A stretch of DNA of 64,000 nt from Verpa conica (GCA_033030425.1 JAUFSD010000001.1:3771992-3835991), one strand, 5' to 3'. Positions 21,971 to 36,400 are shown, counted from the first letter of the stretch. Numbers and translations are program-made. Notes: a model not told the origin generated them from the sequence alone.

Positions 21971-23620
21971 ATGCTAAACCCAAGGAGACATCCAAACAGG
22001 TATACGATCCTGGTGATGCTTCTCACCACGTTCGGGACCGCTCTTCTCACCACTGGTCGCCTCCCTCTTCTTGAGCAGTCGGTTTGTCGTACTTACTATC
22101 TGGCCCATGACCCTACGATAATTGGCAAGGACGGTAGTGTCCCAGAAATGCGGTGTAAAGATAGCGAGATACAAAAAAAGCTTGCAGGCTTGGTAGGGTG
22201 GGATGGATTTTTTACACATTTTCCGGGTATGTCCTACATATGTAACCAGATTAAGGACGGTGAAACTGACTTCTTCCTCGGATAGGTTTGCTTTTGACGG
22301 TACCGTACGGGAGGCTCGCCGAAACCACAAGTAAAAAGTCGATATTGACTGTTAATACTATCAGTTATGTGCTTTCAACGTTATATTTTCTCACAGTGTG
22401 TAAGTTTTCATCTCAGGTCTGATTTTCATTCTCTGATACTACCTAAAATGGGTTTTTCATAGGTTATTTTTATGAAATATTTAATATTAAAATGATATGG
22501 CTATCCTGTCTATTTGATATTTTCGGAGGCGGCACACCCATCCTAAGAACTTTATTATATACATTTATTGCAGAAAGCACCGACCAGGCATCTTTGTAGT
22601 TCCCCTCCCCACTCGTATATCTTTAATCCTGAACTTATAGAATGTACAAACAGGAGCTCCGTCTATTACAACCTAAGCGCGTCGCTTCTAGGTACAGAGT
22701 TTTTTGCAATAACAACAGGGGCATTCCTTCTACAGAGAGGAATATGGATACCGTACCAAGTCGGCCTCTTGGTTTACAGCTTTGCAATCCCCATCCTGCT
22801 ACTTCTCCCCAACTCTCTGCCGGTGGTAGAAGGCGAGGATAGTACTACCCTCCTGAGGCCAGAAACACCCACCCATGCCCAAGACATAGCCGCACAGCCA
22901 GTCCCGTCACAGCTTTCATTGGGAAATTATCTTTTGGCTCAGCTTCGCGCTGTCACCGTCGACTATAGGAAATCTTTCTATATCCTTATAGACTTATTGA
23001 TTCATGATACGCTTTCCAGGCTATGTTTGATCATCTTCCTTTTTAACGTCACGGGGATGGGTGTTAGAATAGTCCTACAACAATGGGCAAGCATGTTCTT
23101 TAAGTGGACATTAGCGGAGACCAGCTATGTGCTCTCACTCGAGGTGTTTGTTGAGGGCCTAGTTTTGGTCTCTCTCCCCTTCATATCTCATAAACTTCTC
23201 AAACCCTGGCTAGGATCTGTGCGGCGAGCAGATATTTGGATTACGAAAGCAAGTCTACTGCTGAACATCATCGGGGCATTTTGTATTGGCTCCGCACCCA
23301 CAAAGGCTTTCTTTGTTATATCTATCACCGTTTATTCGGCCGGTGTAGGCCTGTACGATTCGTTAAAGTCTTTCGCCACTAGCTTTTTGAAGAAGGAACA
23401 TATTACCAGACTCTACGTGGGGATTGCTCTAGTGGAGGGGATTGGGGGATTAGTCTCTGCTCCACTATGGAGCGGGATTTTTTCGTTCGCGCTCTCGACT
23501 AACTTTTTGGGACCTGGTTTGCCGTTTTGGCTTTGTAGTTTATTTTTTCTTTGCGCGCTCACGACAGTTTTTATCTTGGAAAGACATTTGAAAGCGGTCA
23601 TGTCGTTGGCGCCTGTATAG
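21971..23620 (+). CDS. Major facilitator superfamily transporter
   Basis: Four exons (21971-22226, 22286-22399, 22463-22595, 22654-23620) splice in phase into 489 residues. The N-terminal part has a first hydrophobic helix (YTILVMLLTTFGTALLTT). The loop 2-3 signature reads GLLLTVPYGRLAETTSKKS, matching the MFS G-x3-D-R-x-G-R-[RK] motif loosely, and about 11-12 hydrophobic segments follow. A central polar loop (LRPETPTHAQDIAAQ) separates the two halves, as is usual. It is a plasma-membrane or vesicular transporter by family. Lying between the P450 and the NRPS, it may export the product or provide self-protection; that role is inferred. No break is visible. Confidence 0.85.
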
Positions 23621-24889
23621 CTGAAGGTGGGAGGATGAGTCTTGGATTTTGTATAGTAACTACAGAGTTCTTTTTTATTTTTTTATGAATTTTTAGATGA
23701 TATCTTCGCGCTCAGAGGTTGAAACTTGTAGCAGTCCTTACCCTTAATTGCTCAAAGAAAAACCTCTCTCTGGTGTAGCGAGTGGCAGAAATACCTTTTT
23801 CAGTAGGATCTCCCAGCCAAGCCTTGTTTGGACTCCTTAGCGTGATTATGGTCCTTCCCAGTTAATATGGTATTAGGGATAGAAGCTACTTTTACAGGTT
23901 AGGTGTTTCGTCTTGTTCCGCCACTCCCTATTTCAACCAATAAGTGCAGTTCTCGTTCTCCAGTTAATGCGGTATATGATAGAGGCCTAGTCTTAACTGG
24001 AATGCTACACAGTAAGTATCAATCTATCTATTCTTTGGTATCTGTAAATCCTTTGATCTTGCTTTTGTAATAATCTTTAGGTGATTTGTTAGACACGGCT
24101 GTATAAGGATGTCATAACTATGAGGTAAAGCAGACCGTGCCCCAAAGCTTTGTACGGTATGCGGACCTAGGCTACTTCCGAAACGCCTTGCAGCGATATG
24201 AATCCTGTTGAACTCGGGGTTAAAGATCCTGCCAACAACACAAGGTCACCAGCTCATACTATGGGCGTGTCGCTAAACGATTTCAGAAAGGCTTGACGTT
24301 CGGCCATGAATGAGGGGCCGAGCACAATATAGATTTAAAGCAGAATAGGGATCTACTCATGAATGAAAATCTTTATGCAAAGATTACGAGCTTTTGGAGT
24401 CCGGGTTCTTCATGCACATGCAGCACAGTCCTAAATCGTCATTCGTTCTAGGATCTTCATGCATATACAGCACATTCCTAAAGCGGCATTAGGGTAGTTC
24501 GGGACCCCCATTTTCTCTTCGGCCCGACCAGCGCGCAAGATATTAGATATTATGCCGTAATATCTCAGCGGTGAGAATTCCTCACGCATTGGTCAAATAC
24601 AGGTCGGAGCCCAATTGCGATCAAGTTCAACCCGAATAGTAAATCTTATTGCTTTGGTCAGTAGTAGTACAGTTCTATTCTACAGTCTCAGCCCCGTTTG
24701 GTATTATGGCCGTGACTAGACATCATCAGGGGTAATAATACAGTAAATATGTTTTAGAAAAAGAAACTTATCGGGCTCGTAGCTATGTAGAAAGAAGCTT
24801 ACAACTTTGGGTTTACGGTCTCTGGGTCCTACAAGGCACCATTAACTGAGGTACTCATGGCCGGTACAGCTGCTCATATCATCAAGCCT
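23621..24889. other. Intergenic, no intact gene
   Basis: Nothing coding is supported. A diverged direct duplication (about 40 bp each, period 47) lies at 24404-24443 and 24451-24490, with the shared core CTTCATGCA. The P450 relic begins near 24.9 kb. Confidence 0.45.
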
Positions 24890-26017
24890 CAGGCTTTCGT
24901 GCTTAGAACCGGGAGAAACGTTCTCTATAACACTCTTTTTATTACGGCTTTCGGTTTCTGACTTGATGTCTTATGTTTCTGATAATCTATCATCTAAAGG
25001 CCAACAAGACCAGTATCTACGCGGCAAACCCCGGGGTTCCAACGGTTTTTACGATGCAGAGCTATAAAGACCATGTAGCCACTAGAAGGCTGGTTGCTAA
25101 TGCTGTAAGTCTATGACATCAATTTCAGTCAAGAATTTGTGCTAAATGCATATGGGATAGTATTCAATGACTCCTATCAAGCCCTTGGAAAAGAACGTGG
25201 ATGATTGTATAGGGAATTGGATGAGTAGACTCAGTGGTATTTCAGAGTCAAAGGAAATTGTTGAAAACATTAAATGCAATCAGATCTCTGAGTCCTGAGT
25301 GGCGCATCCCCGTATTAATTCTACCAGGGACTTTAGCCCCATGAAAAGACGGTCATAAACAGCAATAGTCACTTATTATCGAGAGTACTAGGTAGAAAAT
25401 TGACCGCGGCAAGTGTAGTGGGAGGAGAGCATAATCTTACTCTGCCCATTTTTGAAATCAAAGACCCTAGTAGTGGGTACTGACCACAAAATCCTTGCTC
25501 GCTAACCCCTGTTTTCATAATAATTCTACCGGAGACTACAAGCCTGACACACGGGGAAAACTATAGGTGGCTCGCTTATGATGTGATTACAGGGCTGGTA
25601 AAAAAAAATCAAGAAGCCAGGGTCTACTAACAGGGCCTTGTGGCCAATCCTAATGCTAGAATCTTCGCTAAAAACGTAAAGGGCGAATTAAAACTCTGGA
25701 TCTCGTATCTCGCGTCTCCCGATCTTTTTGCCGTACGCTGTAGTGAAATAGCGTTCGACGAGCCAATAGGCTTTGTCAAGAGTAGGGAAGATATCAGAGA
25801 CTTAATTAAAAACTTTAGCGATGCACCTCAGTTCCTAGAAATCCCCAAACTATCCTGGTTGGTGCGAAATACTTGGGTAGGACGAAGAATGTTTATGGCA
25901 AAGCCTTCTGATAAATATAGTGTTGGCGTCGTCATGGCGGTAATCTCTTACTCTCTCACCCCTTGTCTGATAAAGGGAAGATATTTGGGAACCAAACCTG
26001 AAGAACCCCTTTCCTGA
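24890..26017 (+). pseudogene. Cytochrome P450 relic
   Basis: Fragments typical of the first half of a fungal P450 lie in order on the plus strand. KTSIYAANPGVPTVFTM and SYKDHVATRRLVAN lie near 25.01-25.10 kb, KPLEKNVDDCIGNWMSRL near 25.18-25.24 kb, and FDEPIGFVKSREDIRDLIKNF near 25.76-25.82 kb, followed by WLVRNTWVGRRMF. Stops and frame changes separate them. No I-helix, ExxR or heme-Cys region follows, so the gene is 3'-truncated and cannot make an active enzyme. It differs from the intact P450 at 18.7-20.7 kb, so it is a second P450 lost from the cluster rather than a recent copy. Confidence 0.7.
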
Positions 26018-27476
26018 CTTTGACCGGTTTTATGGACGTTTTACACGTGACTTATGGTATTTATGCATATATTCAATACCTAACATATATAATCTATATA
26101 TAATTGGCTTATCAGACAGCTCTTATGGTGTATATGTCAAAACTTATTTTACCACCGGTGGTACTAGTGTACTGGAATTCAGAGGCCCACACCGTTAGTA
26201 AGGAATTGGGGACTACTGGTAGTAAATTATCACTAGTGGTATGGGCTTCTTAATTTCAGTATCTGGTACATATGGGGCTTATATTGAATGAGACGTCTCT
26301 AGTGGAGAAAAGGCACTTACAAGTTGGCGAGAATAGTACTTGCATGCTCAAGTTCTTATTACCTACCTAAAAGGAACAGAAACAAGGGTTTTCAAGTAGT
26401 AGTTTTGTGGTCAGTGCTTACTGGGTTGCGCGTGGGGAATGCAGCAATGTCATATCAATCTTCTGCGGCTAGATTGGGCTATTACAAATAGCTTCGGCAT
26501 GGATTTGTTAGGGTTTCAATTCTAACCATTATCCCGCGGAAACTTGAAGGCCCAGCAGGTTCTGGCCCTGTATTAATTTATAACACTGGAATTACTGACG
26601 CCCATGTATTGACATTATTGCTGAGCGGGGGGCTAAAGCGGCGAAAATGGTTTCCCGGGAACTACCGTCCCAAGACATATGCTGTTTCCTGTTTTTGTTA
26701 AGCTTCAGCTCTGGTAAAGAACGATCGGCGTTCAATACCGGCTCGGAGTTCAGGATCCTGATCAAGGCCCGAAGTGTTGAGTAAGTGTGTGATTTGACCT
26801 GCTGTGTAACGCTGCGAAGGGTATGTCAGGCGTTTCATTTTATAGTCTAGTGCTGGAAAATGATGCTCGCAACACCCAAACACCCACATTTTGTCACAAT
26901 ACAATACTCAAAATAATCATAGATTTCGGTGGTAGGTTTTTTCTATTGGAATATAGAATGTGGTATCTGATGTTACTTAGTAGAAAGAACTTCTAAGTGA
27001 AAACTAGCACTAAGGACACAACTCGCTGGTGAAATGCTATCATGGTAAATAATTATAAGGATACCCCAGCTTGCCTTGATAGGTCTAAGATATTTGACCT
27101 TGTAAGATTTTATCACATCAATTAACCATGTGGTTGTTGAGAATTATCATTGTTTTTGGGAATGTGCATCATTTTCCCGCACCCCATGTACAGGGACTGC
27201 GTTTCTTTTTATTTCTACTTATCTCATAAACAACATCAAAGACCATATTGTAGTATTCAAAGATTCAGTACATTCTACCTTTGCAATTGCTATTGAAACA
27301 ATTCCATCTAGTGTTCCCCCAAAAAACCTTCTGGACAATTTGCTACTGCTAGTGCTGTAGAATTCTTCTCAGCGTATCCCTCAAATCTAGCTCTTCTCTA
27401 TTATAACAAGTCCTCGAAACATTAACCTTTCACCACACTACTCAAAGGGCATTGTCTACAAGCCCAGTAAAACCCA
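26018..27476. other. Upstream region of the NRPS
   Basis: No gene is supported. The stretch presumably carries the NRPS promoter. A dispersed repeat at 27127-27200 is listed separately. The minus frame at 26698-26904 has no recognisable motif. Confidence 0.4.
27127..27200 (+). repeat. Short dispersed repeat, copy A
   Basis: Contains GTTGTTGAGAATTATCATTG followed by TTTTTGGGAATGTGCATCAT and is about 80% similar by eye to 57138-57212. Confidence 0.5.
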
Positions 27477-30400
27477 ATGTCTCGAGATGTAATAAACCTC
27501 CCATCTGTGGAATACGGTTTAAAACCCCAGAGACTCTTAAAGCTAATTTCTTGTTAAAATTAGTCCAAAAAGCCAATTGAAACGTTTTCAGTTAGGGGTT
27601 TTGTAGGATGTAGAGACGATATCATCGGTGCCTCTGTGGCCACAGCCTGGGCGCTATGCCTAAGGAGTTTCAGTACAGACAGAGAAATATCTTTCGGATA
27701 TCACGGGGGACAGCTGAACCTCAGTCTAGAGGGAAAAACGGTCCAGGCCGTTATAAAGGAGATTATAGACTTTGGGGGTCTCGCATCCTCGGACAGCATG
27801 GAGGGCGACAGCGAAGTTTCCGGGCCCCGCAAAGACCAAGCGTTTAGTTCTACGGTGTATTCTACTACGGACGGAATCCAAAGCGACGGGGACGTAGGTG
27901 ACAAGGCAGCAGATATTGCCATTATTTTTTGCTCACGTTCGAACGGCGTGGTAGACGTCCAAGTCACTTTGTCTACCGCTTTAGCCTCCGAAGTTATCTT
28001 GTGGGCTCCGCATCGTCTAAAGGCCGCTATGGAAAGTATTGGGAGCTGTTTCGACGGGGAGGCGCTTTTGTCCGTTAATCTACTCTCCGCTGCTGAAGAA
28101 AAAGCCCTAGAGAAACTCGGACAAAATGGCGGGCAATATAGTTCTCAACACAGTCTCACGCATCAGCTTTTCGAGGATCAAGTACTTGCGACGCCACAAA
28201 ATCCTGCGGTTCAGTTCGAAAATGAAGAGCCAGTATCGTATGAGGCCCTCAATAGTATGGCTAATCGGGTTGCTCGCCATATACTCCAAATCTTATCAAA
28301 AGATAACGAGAAGGACAATAGCATGGTTTGTCTCTGCCTCGAAAAGGGGGTGCCAATGGTAGTAGCTATATTAGCTGTTTTGAAGGCTGGAAAGGCTTGG
28401 GTCCCTCTAGACCCAAAGAATCCAAGAAACCGGCTCGATAAGATCCTCCAAGCAACTCAGGCTCCACTTACCATCGTTACTCGCTCTACTGCTCATATCT
28501 TGAGCGGCTCTCCAGTGCTTGTGCTTGAGGATATCGATGAAGAGCTACAGCAACTTTCACCGGCAAATCTCAACCTTCCAACGGGGGAGAACGACCTCTG
28601 CCATGTTCTTTTTACGTCTGGGTCAACTGGAGTTCCTAAGGGAGTTATGATCGAGCATGTTGCCATGGTTAATACCGTGTGCTGGTTAGCAGACTACTGT
28701 GAGATTAATGAATGCACGAGAGCCCTCCAATTCGCTGCGTACACGTTCGACGTGTGCGGACTAGACATCTTCATGACCCTAGCTCGTGGTGGTTGCCTTT
28801 TTATGGCACCGACTGTAAAGCTACTGGCCAACCTGAACGACTTTGTTGAATTTTGGAAGATCAATTACACCCAGCTTACACCAACTGTCATTAACCTCCT
28901 TGTTCCAAGCGCAGTGCCTTCTCTAAAAACAATAGTGAGCTCAGGCGAGGATCTGCCGGAGAATATTATTTTAACCTGGCTCGGTCGCACTCGCTTAATC
29001 AATGCTTACGGACCTACAGAGACGAACCTCTGTACATTGCATGACGTCTCTAGCCACCCAGTTGCGAATTGCATTGGTGGGCCTGACTGCGGGATGAGCG
29101 TTTTGATCCTTGACGAGTATGGGAGGAAAGCCCCAATTGGTGTAATCGGAGAAATTTGTGTAGCCGGTCCCCAGCTCTTCCGAGGTTACCTTGGTGACCC
29201 TGAGTTGACACTCAAGAAGCGGACTACCCATGCTATAGGGCCTCTGTATAAGACCGGAGACCTAGGTAATTTTGATTGTGACGGGAGAATCTATTTTCAT
29301 GGCCGCCAAGATAGCCAGGTTAAGCTTCTCGGGGATCGTGTTGATCTTGCAGAGATCGAGGCATGCATTGCAGCCTGCAGGTCGGCGAGACACTCTGTGG
29401 TCACTGTCCCACGGGCAGGACCAGCAAAGGGCCGGCTGGCAGCAGTCTTGTGCCTAACACAATTTCCGGTAGCTTTTTGCGGGGAGGAGATTCATTGCTC
29501 GGGTGTGGAACTTATAACAGGGGTAGCACAGGTTTTATCAGATATCAAGGACCGGTTACTCCTGGAACTACCTGCACACATGATTCCGAGTGTGTGGTTT
29601 ACGCTGGCGATTATGCCATTGACCACCAGCGGCAAAGTTAACAGAATCGCCACCCGGGGCTGGCTCGAAGAGATGGATGAGGAACAGTACCAGAAGCAGC
29701 TACAAGTGGTGGGAGAAGGTAATTTCACTGATGAGACTCTCACCCCAGAGGAAAGGAAAATGGGGGAAATATGGAGCCGGCTGCTATCTCTTCCTTCAAA
29801 TTTGATCTCAGCCGAGAGCTCTTTCTTTGAAATTGGGGGGGACTCGATCTCCGTGATCCGGATGGTCTCAGAAGCACGGGGGGCTGGTTTCGCGATCTCT
29901 GTTCAGGATGTATTCACTTTAAAGACCAATCGTCGCCTTTCACTCATCACGAAGGAGAAAAAGTTAACGGACGGTTTTATTTCTAACGGGCTGCCGCTCT
30001 CAACATCACATGTTTTTCCCGGGGAGAGGTCACTAGAGGTTATCAAGAATGTAGTTGCTACCGAGTGCAATGTAGATTTGCAGGCGGTTATTGATGTCTA
30101 TCCATGCTCGCCCCTCCAAGAAGGTTTGATGGCTTCTTCAATCCAAAGCGGTGCATACATCTCCAGGATGGTCTTTAGACTTCCAGGCGCCGACCTGAGG
30201 CGCTTTAAAAATGCCTGGAAAGCAATATTTAGGAGCGAGGAGATCTTGCGAACAAGAATTATTCAAATAGCCCCTCATGGAACCCTGCAAGCTATTATAG
30301 ATAGTTCTGTAGAGTGGGAATCTGTTGGTGGTAGCGTAGAAAAGTATCTTGAGTCGACAAAGGCTGGTGAGAGGATGGGTTATGGGGATAAACTTTGCCG

Positions 30401-33400
30401 CGTTGCATTGGTATTTGATAACAACTGTTGGCACTTTGTTCTTACTATTCATCATGCGGTATGATTACATCTATACGTTTTTGATTCAATTTAGATTGGG
30501 AATATGCTAATTTTCCGAAAGTTGTTCGACGGGTGGTCCCTCTCGGTACTCAAGGAGAGACTGCTGATGGCCTATAAACTTGGGGTACCGCCGCATCAGC
30601 GTCGCCCTTTTAAAGATTTCATAAAACACCTTGTGAGAGACGAGCCTGCCGGAATGGAAGAATTTTGGACGTCAGTGTTACAAGGTGTTTCCGTCACCGA
30701 TTACCCTAATCTTCCGGTATCCCAGTACGAGGTTAAGGCGACCAAATCAAGTTCGATCTTTGCCGCTATCGATTTTCAGCATGTCTTGAAGTCACAGAAA
30801 ATCACGATATCCACTGTGATTAGGGCAGCATGGGCTATCGTATTGGCGCAACATTCAAACTCCGATGATGTTTGTTTCGGAGTAACAATGTCCGGGAGGA
30901 ACATCCCCCTCGAGGGTGTAGAGGAGATTGCTGGGCCGACTCTAGTTACTGTGCCTATTAGGATCAGGGTCCGCAGCACATGCGCTTTAGGTGATCTCTT
31001 ACATCATATCCAAGAACAAGCAATCAAGATGATACCATTTGAACACACTGGGCTGCAAAATATTCGGAAGATATCGGTTTCTGCAAAAAATGCGTGCTCC
31101 TTCAGAACCCTACTAATCATACAACCAGGGGAGGACTCGCTAGAAACAGAATTCTTGCAGGATTTGAACCTTTTGGGAGGCATGCAGAGGACTTACCCGC
31201 TCACCATAGAGTGTCAATTGGAGAAAGGAGGAATCACTTTACACGCATACTACGACGAAGTAATCATTAATCAGCGAGATGTGGATTGGATATTGGTACA
31301 CCTGCGGGAAACACTGCATAGTATTGCTTCTAATGATGGCTTGATTGCTGTTTGTGAGGTGGGGGTCTTGGGGAATGAGGACGTGCAACAGATTTACGCA
31401 TGGAATGAAAATTGTCCGCAGAAGGTTAGAAGTTGCTTGCACCACCTCTTCGAGCAGAAGGCGATAGAAAATCCCTTAGGAATTGCTATATACGATCAAA
31501 CATCTGCTGCGGAGATGTCTTATGTAGAACTAGACTCTATGTCTACCCATCTTGCCAACAAGCTCCAAGGACTTAAAGTAGTTCCAGAGACGTTGGTTCC
31601 GATCTGTTTCGAAAAATCGTCAATTGCAATCGTCGCAATAATTGCTGTTCTTAAAGCTGGTGGTGCTTATCTTCCATTAGACACATCCTATCCTGATTCA
31701 CGGCTGGAATTTATCATCAAAGAAGTGGATGCTGGATTTGTTTTCTGTTCATCTTCTTGTGCACAACGCTTGCGTGGGATTGTGACTCAGGTTGTTGTGG
31801 TTGATTCATTATTGATGGACTACAACGCTTCCCCGGCACACCGCCTTGTCCACGAAGTCCAACCCGATAATGCAGCCTTCGTTACATACACATCTGGGAG
31901 CACGGGTGTGCCAAAAGCTGTCGTGCTGACCCATTCTGCTATTAGCACTAGCGCTACGCGCCTAGGGGAGTTCTACGGCATTCGAGAAGATATGAGAGTC
32001 TTACAATTTAACTCCTTCACATTTGGCATGAGTTTGGAAGAGATATTCATCACATTGCTCCATGGAGGTTGTATATGTATACCTACAGAACATAAAAGTC
32101 TCCACAACTTGTCACAAGCTGCGGGGGAGATGGTAGTCGATGTTGCATTTTTAACACCAACAGTCGCTCGTTTGATGCGACCTCAGGAGTGTCTAAGTCT
32201 TAAGATCCTGTGCACTGGTGGTGAAATGTTGACACGCGATATCATCAATATCTGGGCCGATAGGGTGGCGATCTTTAACAGTTATGGACCTACCGAGACA
32301 TGCATGAATGTTTCTGCGACTAAGACCCCCCTTGTGCGTACCTCTGACCCTGAAAACATCGGCCATGGAGTAACCGGCAATGTTTGGATTATCGCCTTCG
32401 GCGAACCAAGACGGTTAGCACCCATAGGATGTCCGGGTGAGATAGTTATCTCAGGGCACACTCTCGCGCGTGGATATCATGGTGATGTGGAGAAAACACG
32501 TGCTGCATTTATCAATACACCTAAATCGATAGTAGAGGTCTTGGGTGAAGGTGAAATACCTAAAAGGTGCTATCTTACTGGTGATGCTGGCTGCTACAAC
32601 TACGATGGTTCTATCCAATACCTTGGGCGACTAGACCGCCAGATCAAGTTGAATGGATTGAGGGTTGGGCTGGGGGAGATCGAATACCAGCTTCGGGCAC
32701 AGCAAAGTCCAGTACGACAAATAGTCGCAGAGCTTGTCACAATTGAGCAGCAGGGTGAACCCAGTCTTGTGGTTTTTGTGGAATGCGGGTCTGCCAACCA
32801 TGGATCCAAACCAACGCCTCTCATAATACCTCCAACAGATCAATTCAACATGTTTATGGAGGATGCAAGAAATCATCTGCGAAGTGTCTTGCCTCGTCAC
32901 ATGATACCAGAAATCTTCATACCAGTATCAAGGATACCAATTTCAACCTCCGGGAAGATAGACCGGAGGAGATTGATTCAAGCTGCCACTAATCTCACCC
33001 GCAAGGAACTCGACGTTTCGAATCATCCGGTAGCTAGAGTCCCATCTACATCACTTCCTCTAAGTGAAGCAGAGAACTTGATATGCGACTTATGGAAGAG
33101 TGTTCTCAATGTCGACCAAGAATTCACGTTTACCGTTTATGATAATTTCTTCCATTTAGGTGGAGACTCAATTGCGGTTATCAAATTAGTAGCTGCAGCT
33201 CGAAGTAGTGGACTATGCCTCTCTGCTAGTCAAATATATGAGAAACCACAACTCGCTGAAATGGCTAGCTGCTCTAAATCTAGTGCTGGTGCTGAGCTCA
33301 GAGAAATTGCCCCTTTCGCTCTTGCAGAACGGGTAGAGGTCTCGGAAATCGCTGATTTGTGTAGAATCCCCTTGGAGCACGTTGAAGATGTATATCCCTG

Positions 33401-36400
33401 CACACCATTACAGGAGGGACTAATGGCTATTTCCGCACGCACCGGTGCTTATGTTGCACAAAGGGTTTACACAATTTCAAATTTTAGCGCATCAAGATTT
33501 CGTGCTGTTTGGGAGGATTTTGTTAGATCTAGCTCGGTCCTACGGACAAGGATTGTCTATATGGCGGGTAAGAGCTTTCAAGTGGTGTGCAAAGAGTTTC
33601 CAAAGGATCTATGGCGTACGGGGAGCAATTTAGAGAAATACCTCCAAAGAGACCGGCAGGATTTAGTTACATTGGGTGGTAGGTTATGTAGGTTTGGTCT
33701 AGTTCATGAGGGGGATACTTCTTATTTTGTCTTGACTTTGCACCACGCGGTATGGCTCTCTTTAACTAAGAAATGATTTATTATTTCTCGGAATTAGGCT
33801 CTTCTAAACGATGTTCTATTTTAGCTATACGATGGATGGTCGATGGAACTATTGATGGGCGATCTTAGATTGAGGTATATCGATTTAGGGTCTCAGAGCG
33901 CTCCAAGCCCTGGTTTCAATCTCTTCGTCGATTTCTTGGGAAAGTTAGATTGCAAGAGCTCTACGGAGTATTGGGCACAGTCATTAGAGGGCTCTGTTGC
34001 TTCAGATTTCCCTCCCAAGGGGAATTCTACCTCTCTTATTTATGCTACAAGTGTTGAGGAAATTGGTGCCGTCATTGAGCACAGATCTTTGCTCGGTAGT
34101 GGTGTAACCTTTGCTACTGTTGTACGGGCAGCCTGGGCCTTTGTCCTCTCCAGGTATCTGGGTTCAAGCGATATCTGCTTTGGTATGACATTGTCAGGGC
34201 GAGATACAAGTATCCCCGGTATAGAAAGGATTGTTGGTCCGACATCTGTAACAGTCCCAGTCAGGGTAAAAATTGATGATCAGGAGAACGTTGGTCATTT
34301 CTTGCAGCGTATTCAGCAGGAAGCTGTTGATATGACCCCTTTCCAGCATACTGGCCTTCAAAATATTCAACGAATCAATACTGACACAAAGAATGCATGT
34401 AGCTTTCGCAATATACTAGTTATCCAAGCCGACATATCATCTCCTAATACTTCAGGAGACCTTCCTGAACTCTCAATAATCCCGGCTAAAACAATGACAA
34501 ACATGCTGCAGTCTTATTTCACAGTGGAATGCCAACTAACAGCAGATGGTGTTTTAATAACAGCATCATATGACTCTTCAACAATAGGTAGAGTGCAAGT
34601 GCAACGGCTCTTGCGTCATTTTGTCAATGTTATTCGACAAATAATTTCTTCGTCTTCAGGTCCACACACCCTAGCCAACATTACTATAATCACCGAAGAA
34701 GACTTTGAAGAAATCCAGGGATGGAATTCACATTGCCCAACACTTGTCGAAACTTGTGTCCACCATATATTTGAGGCTGAGGCTAAGCTTCACCCTGACT
34801 CTATGGCAATAGGTAAGTCTACCAAAATCTCACATACTACCATGGAATTAAGCCAAGTAAACACGCCCTGTAGATACCACCAGGGGCGAGAAACTTACCT
34901 ATGGCCAACTTGAGGACTACGCCACGCGGCTAGCACATCATATCGCGAGCATCGGGATAGAACGAGGATGCCTCGTTCCTATCTGCTTTCAAAAATCTGT
35001 TACTATGGTCGTAGCTATGTTGGCAGTCATGAAAGCAGGGGCAGGATATGTCCCGATTGATCCTTTAGCTCCGAGGAAGCGTGTAGAGCATGTACTAATC
35101 GAAACAAAAGTCAGTATTAGTTTCTTTGATATTATATTTACTAAAATGAAAGTCAGTTTCTAATCGCTCAGCAGGCAAAGATAATGCTAGTCGGACATAC
35201 TTCAGAGAATTCTTTCAATGGATTAGTTACAACGGTATTAATTGATATGAAACATCTCAACCAACTTTCACCAGTACTAGCAGAAGAGCCCTCTATTCCA
35301 GCCGGGCATGCATCAGATGTGGCCTATACTATCTTTACTTCCGGAAGCACTGGTAAACCAAAGGGTGTTGTTCTGGAGCATGGTCCGCTTTGTACATCAT
35401 TACTAGATCAGGGTAAGGCATTTGGCTACGGGCGGGATTCACGTGTTTTGCAGTTTTGTTCATATACATTCGATATCAGCGTGGTGGAAATATTTGGAAC
35501 ACTTCTCTATGGCGGGTGTATTTGCATGCCCTCAGAAAACGAGAGACTAGTCGAACTCGCGATGGCCATTAAGATCATGGCCGCTGATACCGCTTTCCTA
35601 ACACCAACCGTTACCAACCTTCTTGAGCCTAATGAAACACCACTTAAGACATTAGTTCTAGTGGGCGAACCGCATTCACGAGCGCATATCGATAAATGGG
35701 CTAGTGGGCTCCGGCTAATCAATGCTTATGGCCCAACCGAAGCAGCTATAACCTCGTCTTCGAATTACATAACTGTTGAATCGATACCAAACAACATCGG
35801 GCGAGCAGTCGGTGGTCTATTGTGGGTAACAGAAATCCACACCAACAAACTCGCAGCCATCGGGACCGTCGGTGAACTGGTAATTTCGGGGAACAGTCTT
35901 GCTCGTGGATACTTGAATGACACCAAGCAAACGGAGTCGGTATTTCTCAAGCACTTGCCTTTAATGCTTTGGGATGACAAGTCAGGATCGCCTAGAGCTA
36001 TGTACAAGACAGGTGATCTTGCCCGATATAATTTAGATGGAACTATTCAGTATCTTGGACGGAAGGATACTCAAGTAAAGATACACGGTCAGCGTATTGA
36101 ATGCGGCGAGATTGAGTGTTCGATTATTGCGTTAGGGCAAGTCGACCAAGCAGCTGTGGAGCTTGTAGAGATCAGCGGGATAGCTACCCTTGTCGCTTTC
36201 ATCTGCATATCTCCCATGGTTTCTCTAGGTATTAGTGATGAGAGTGGTCGTATCCTGCCATCAGGACCCGTTGCTAGCCTCAGCCATAACTTTCAGAGAC
36301 TCTTGGAAGATGTCTTACCATTTTATATGATCCCGTCTATCTTTGTTCCTTATATGCGTTTCCCGACAACAATATCTGGCAAGGTTGATAGGAAGCAATT

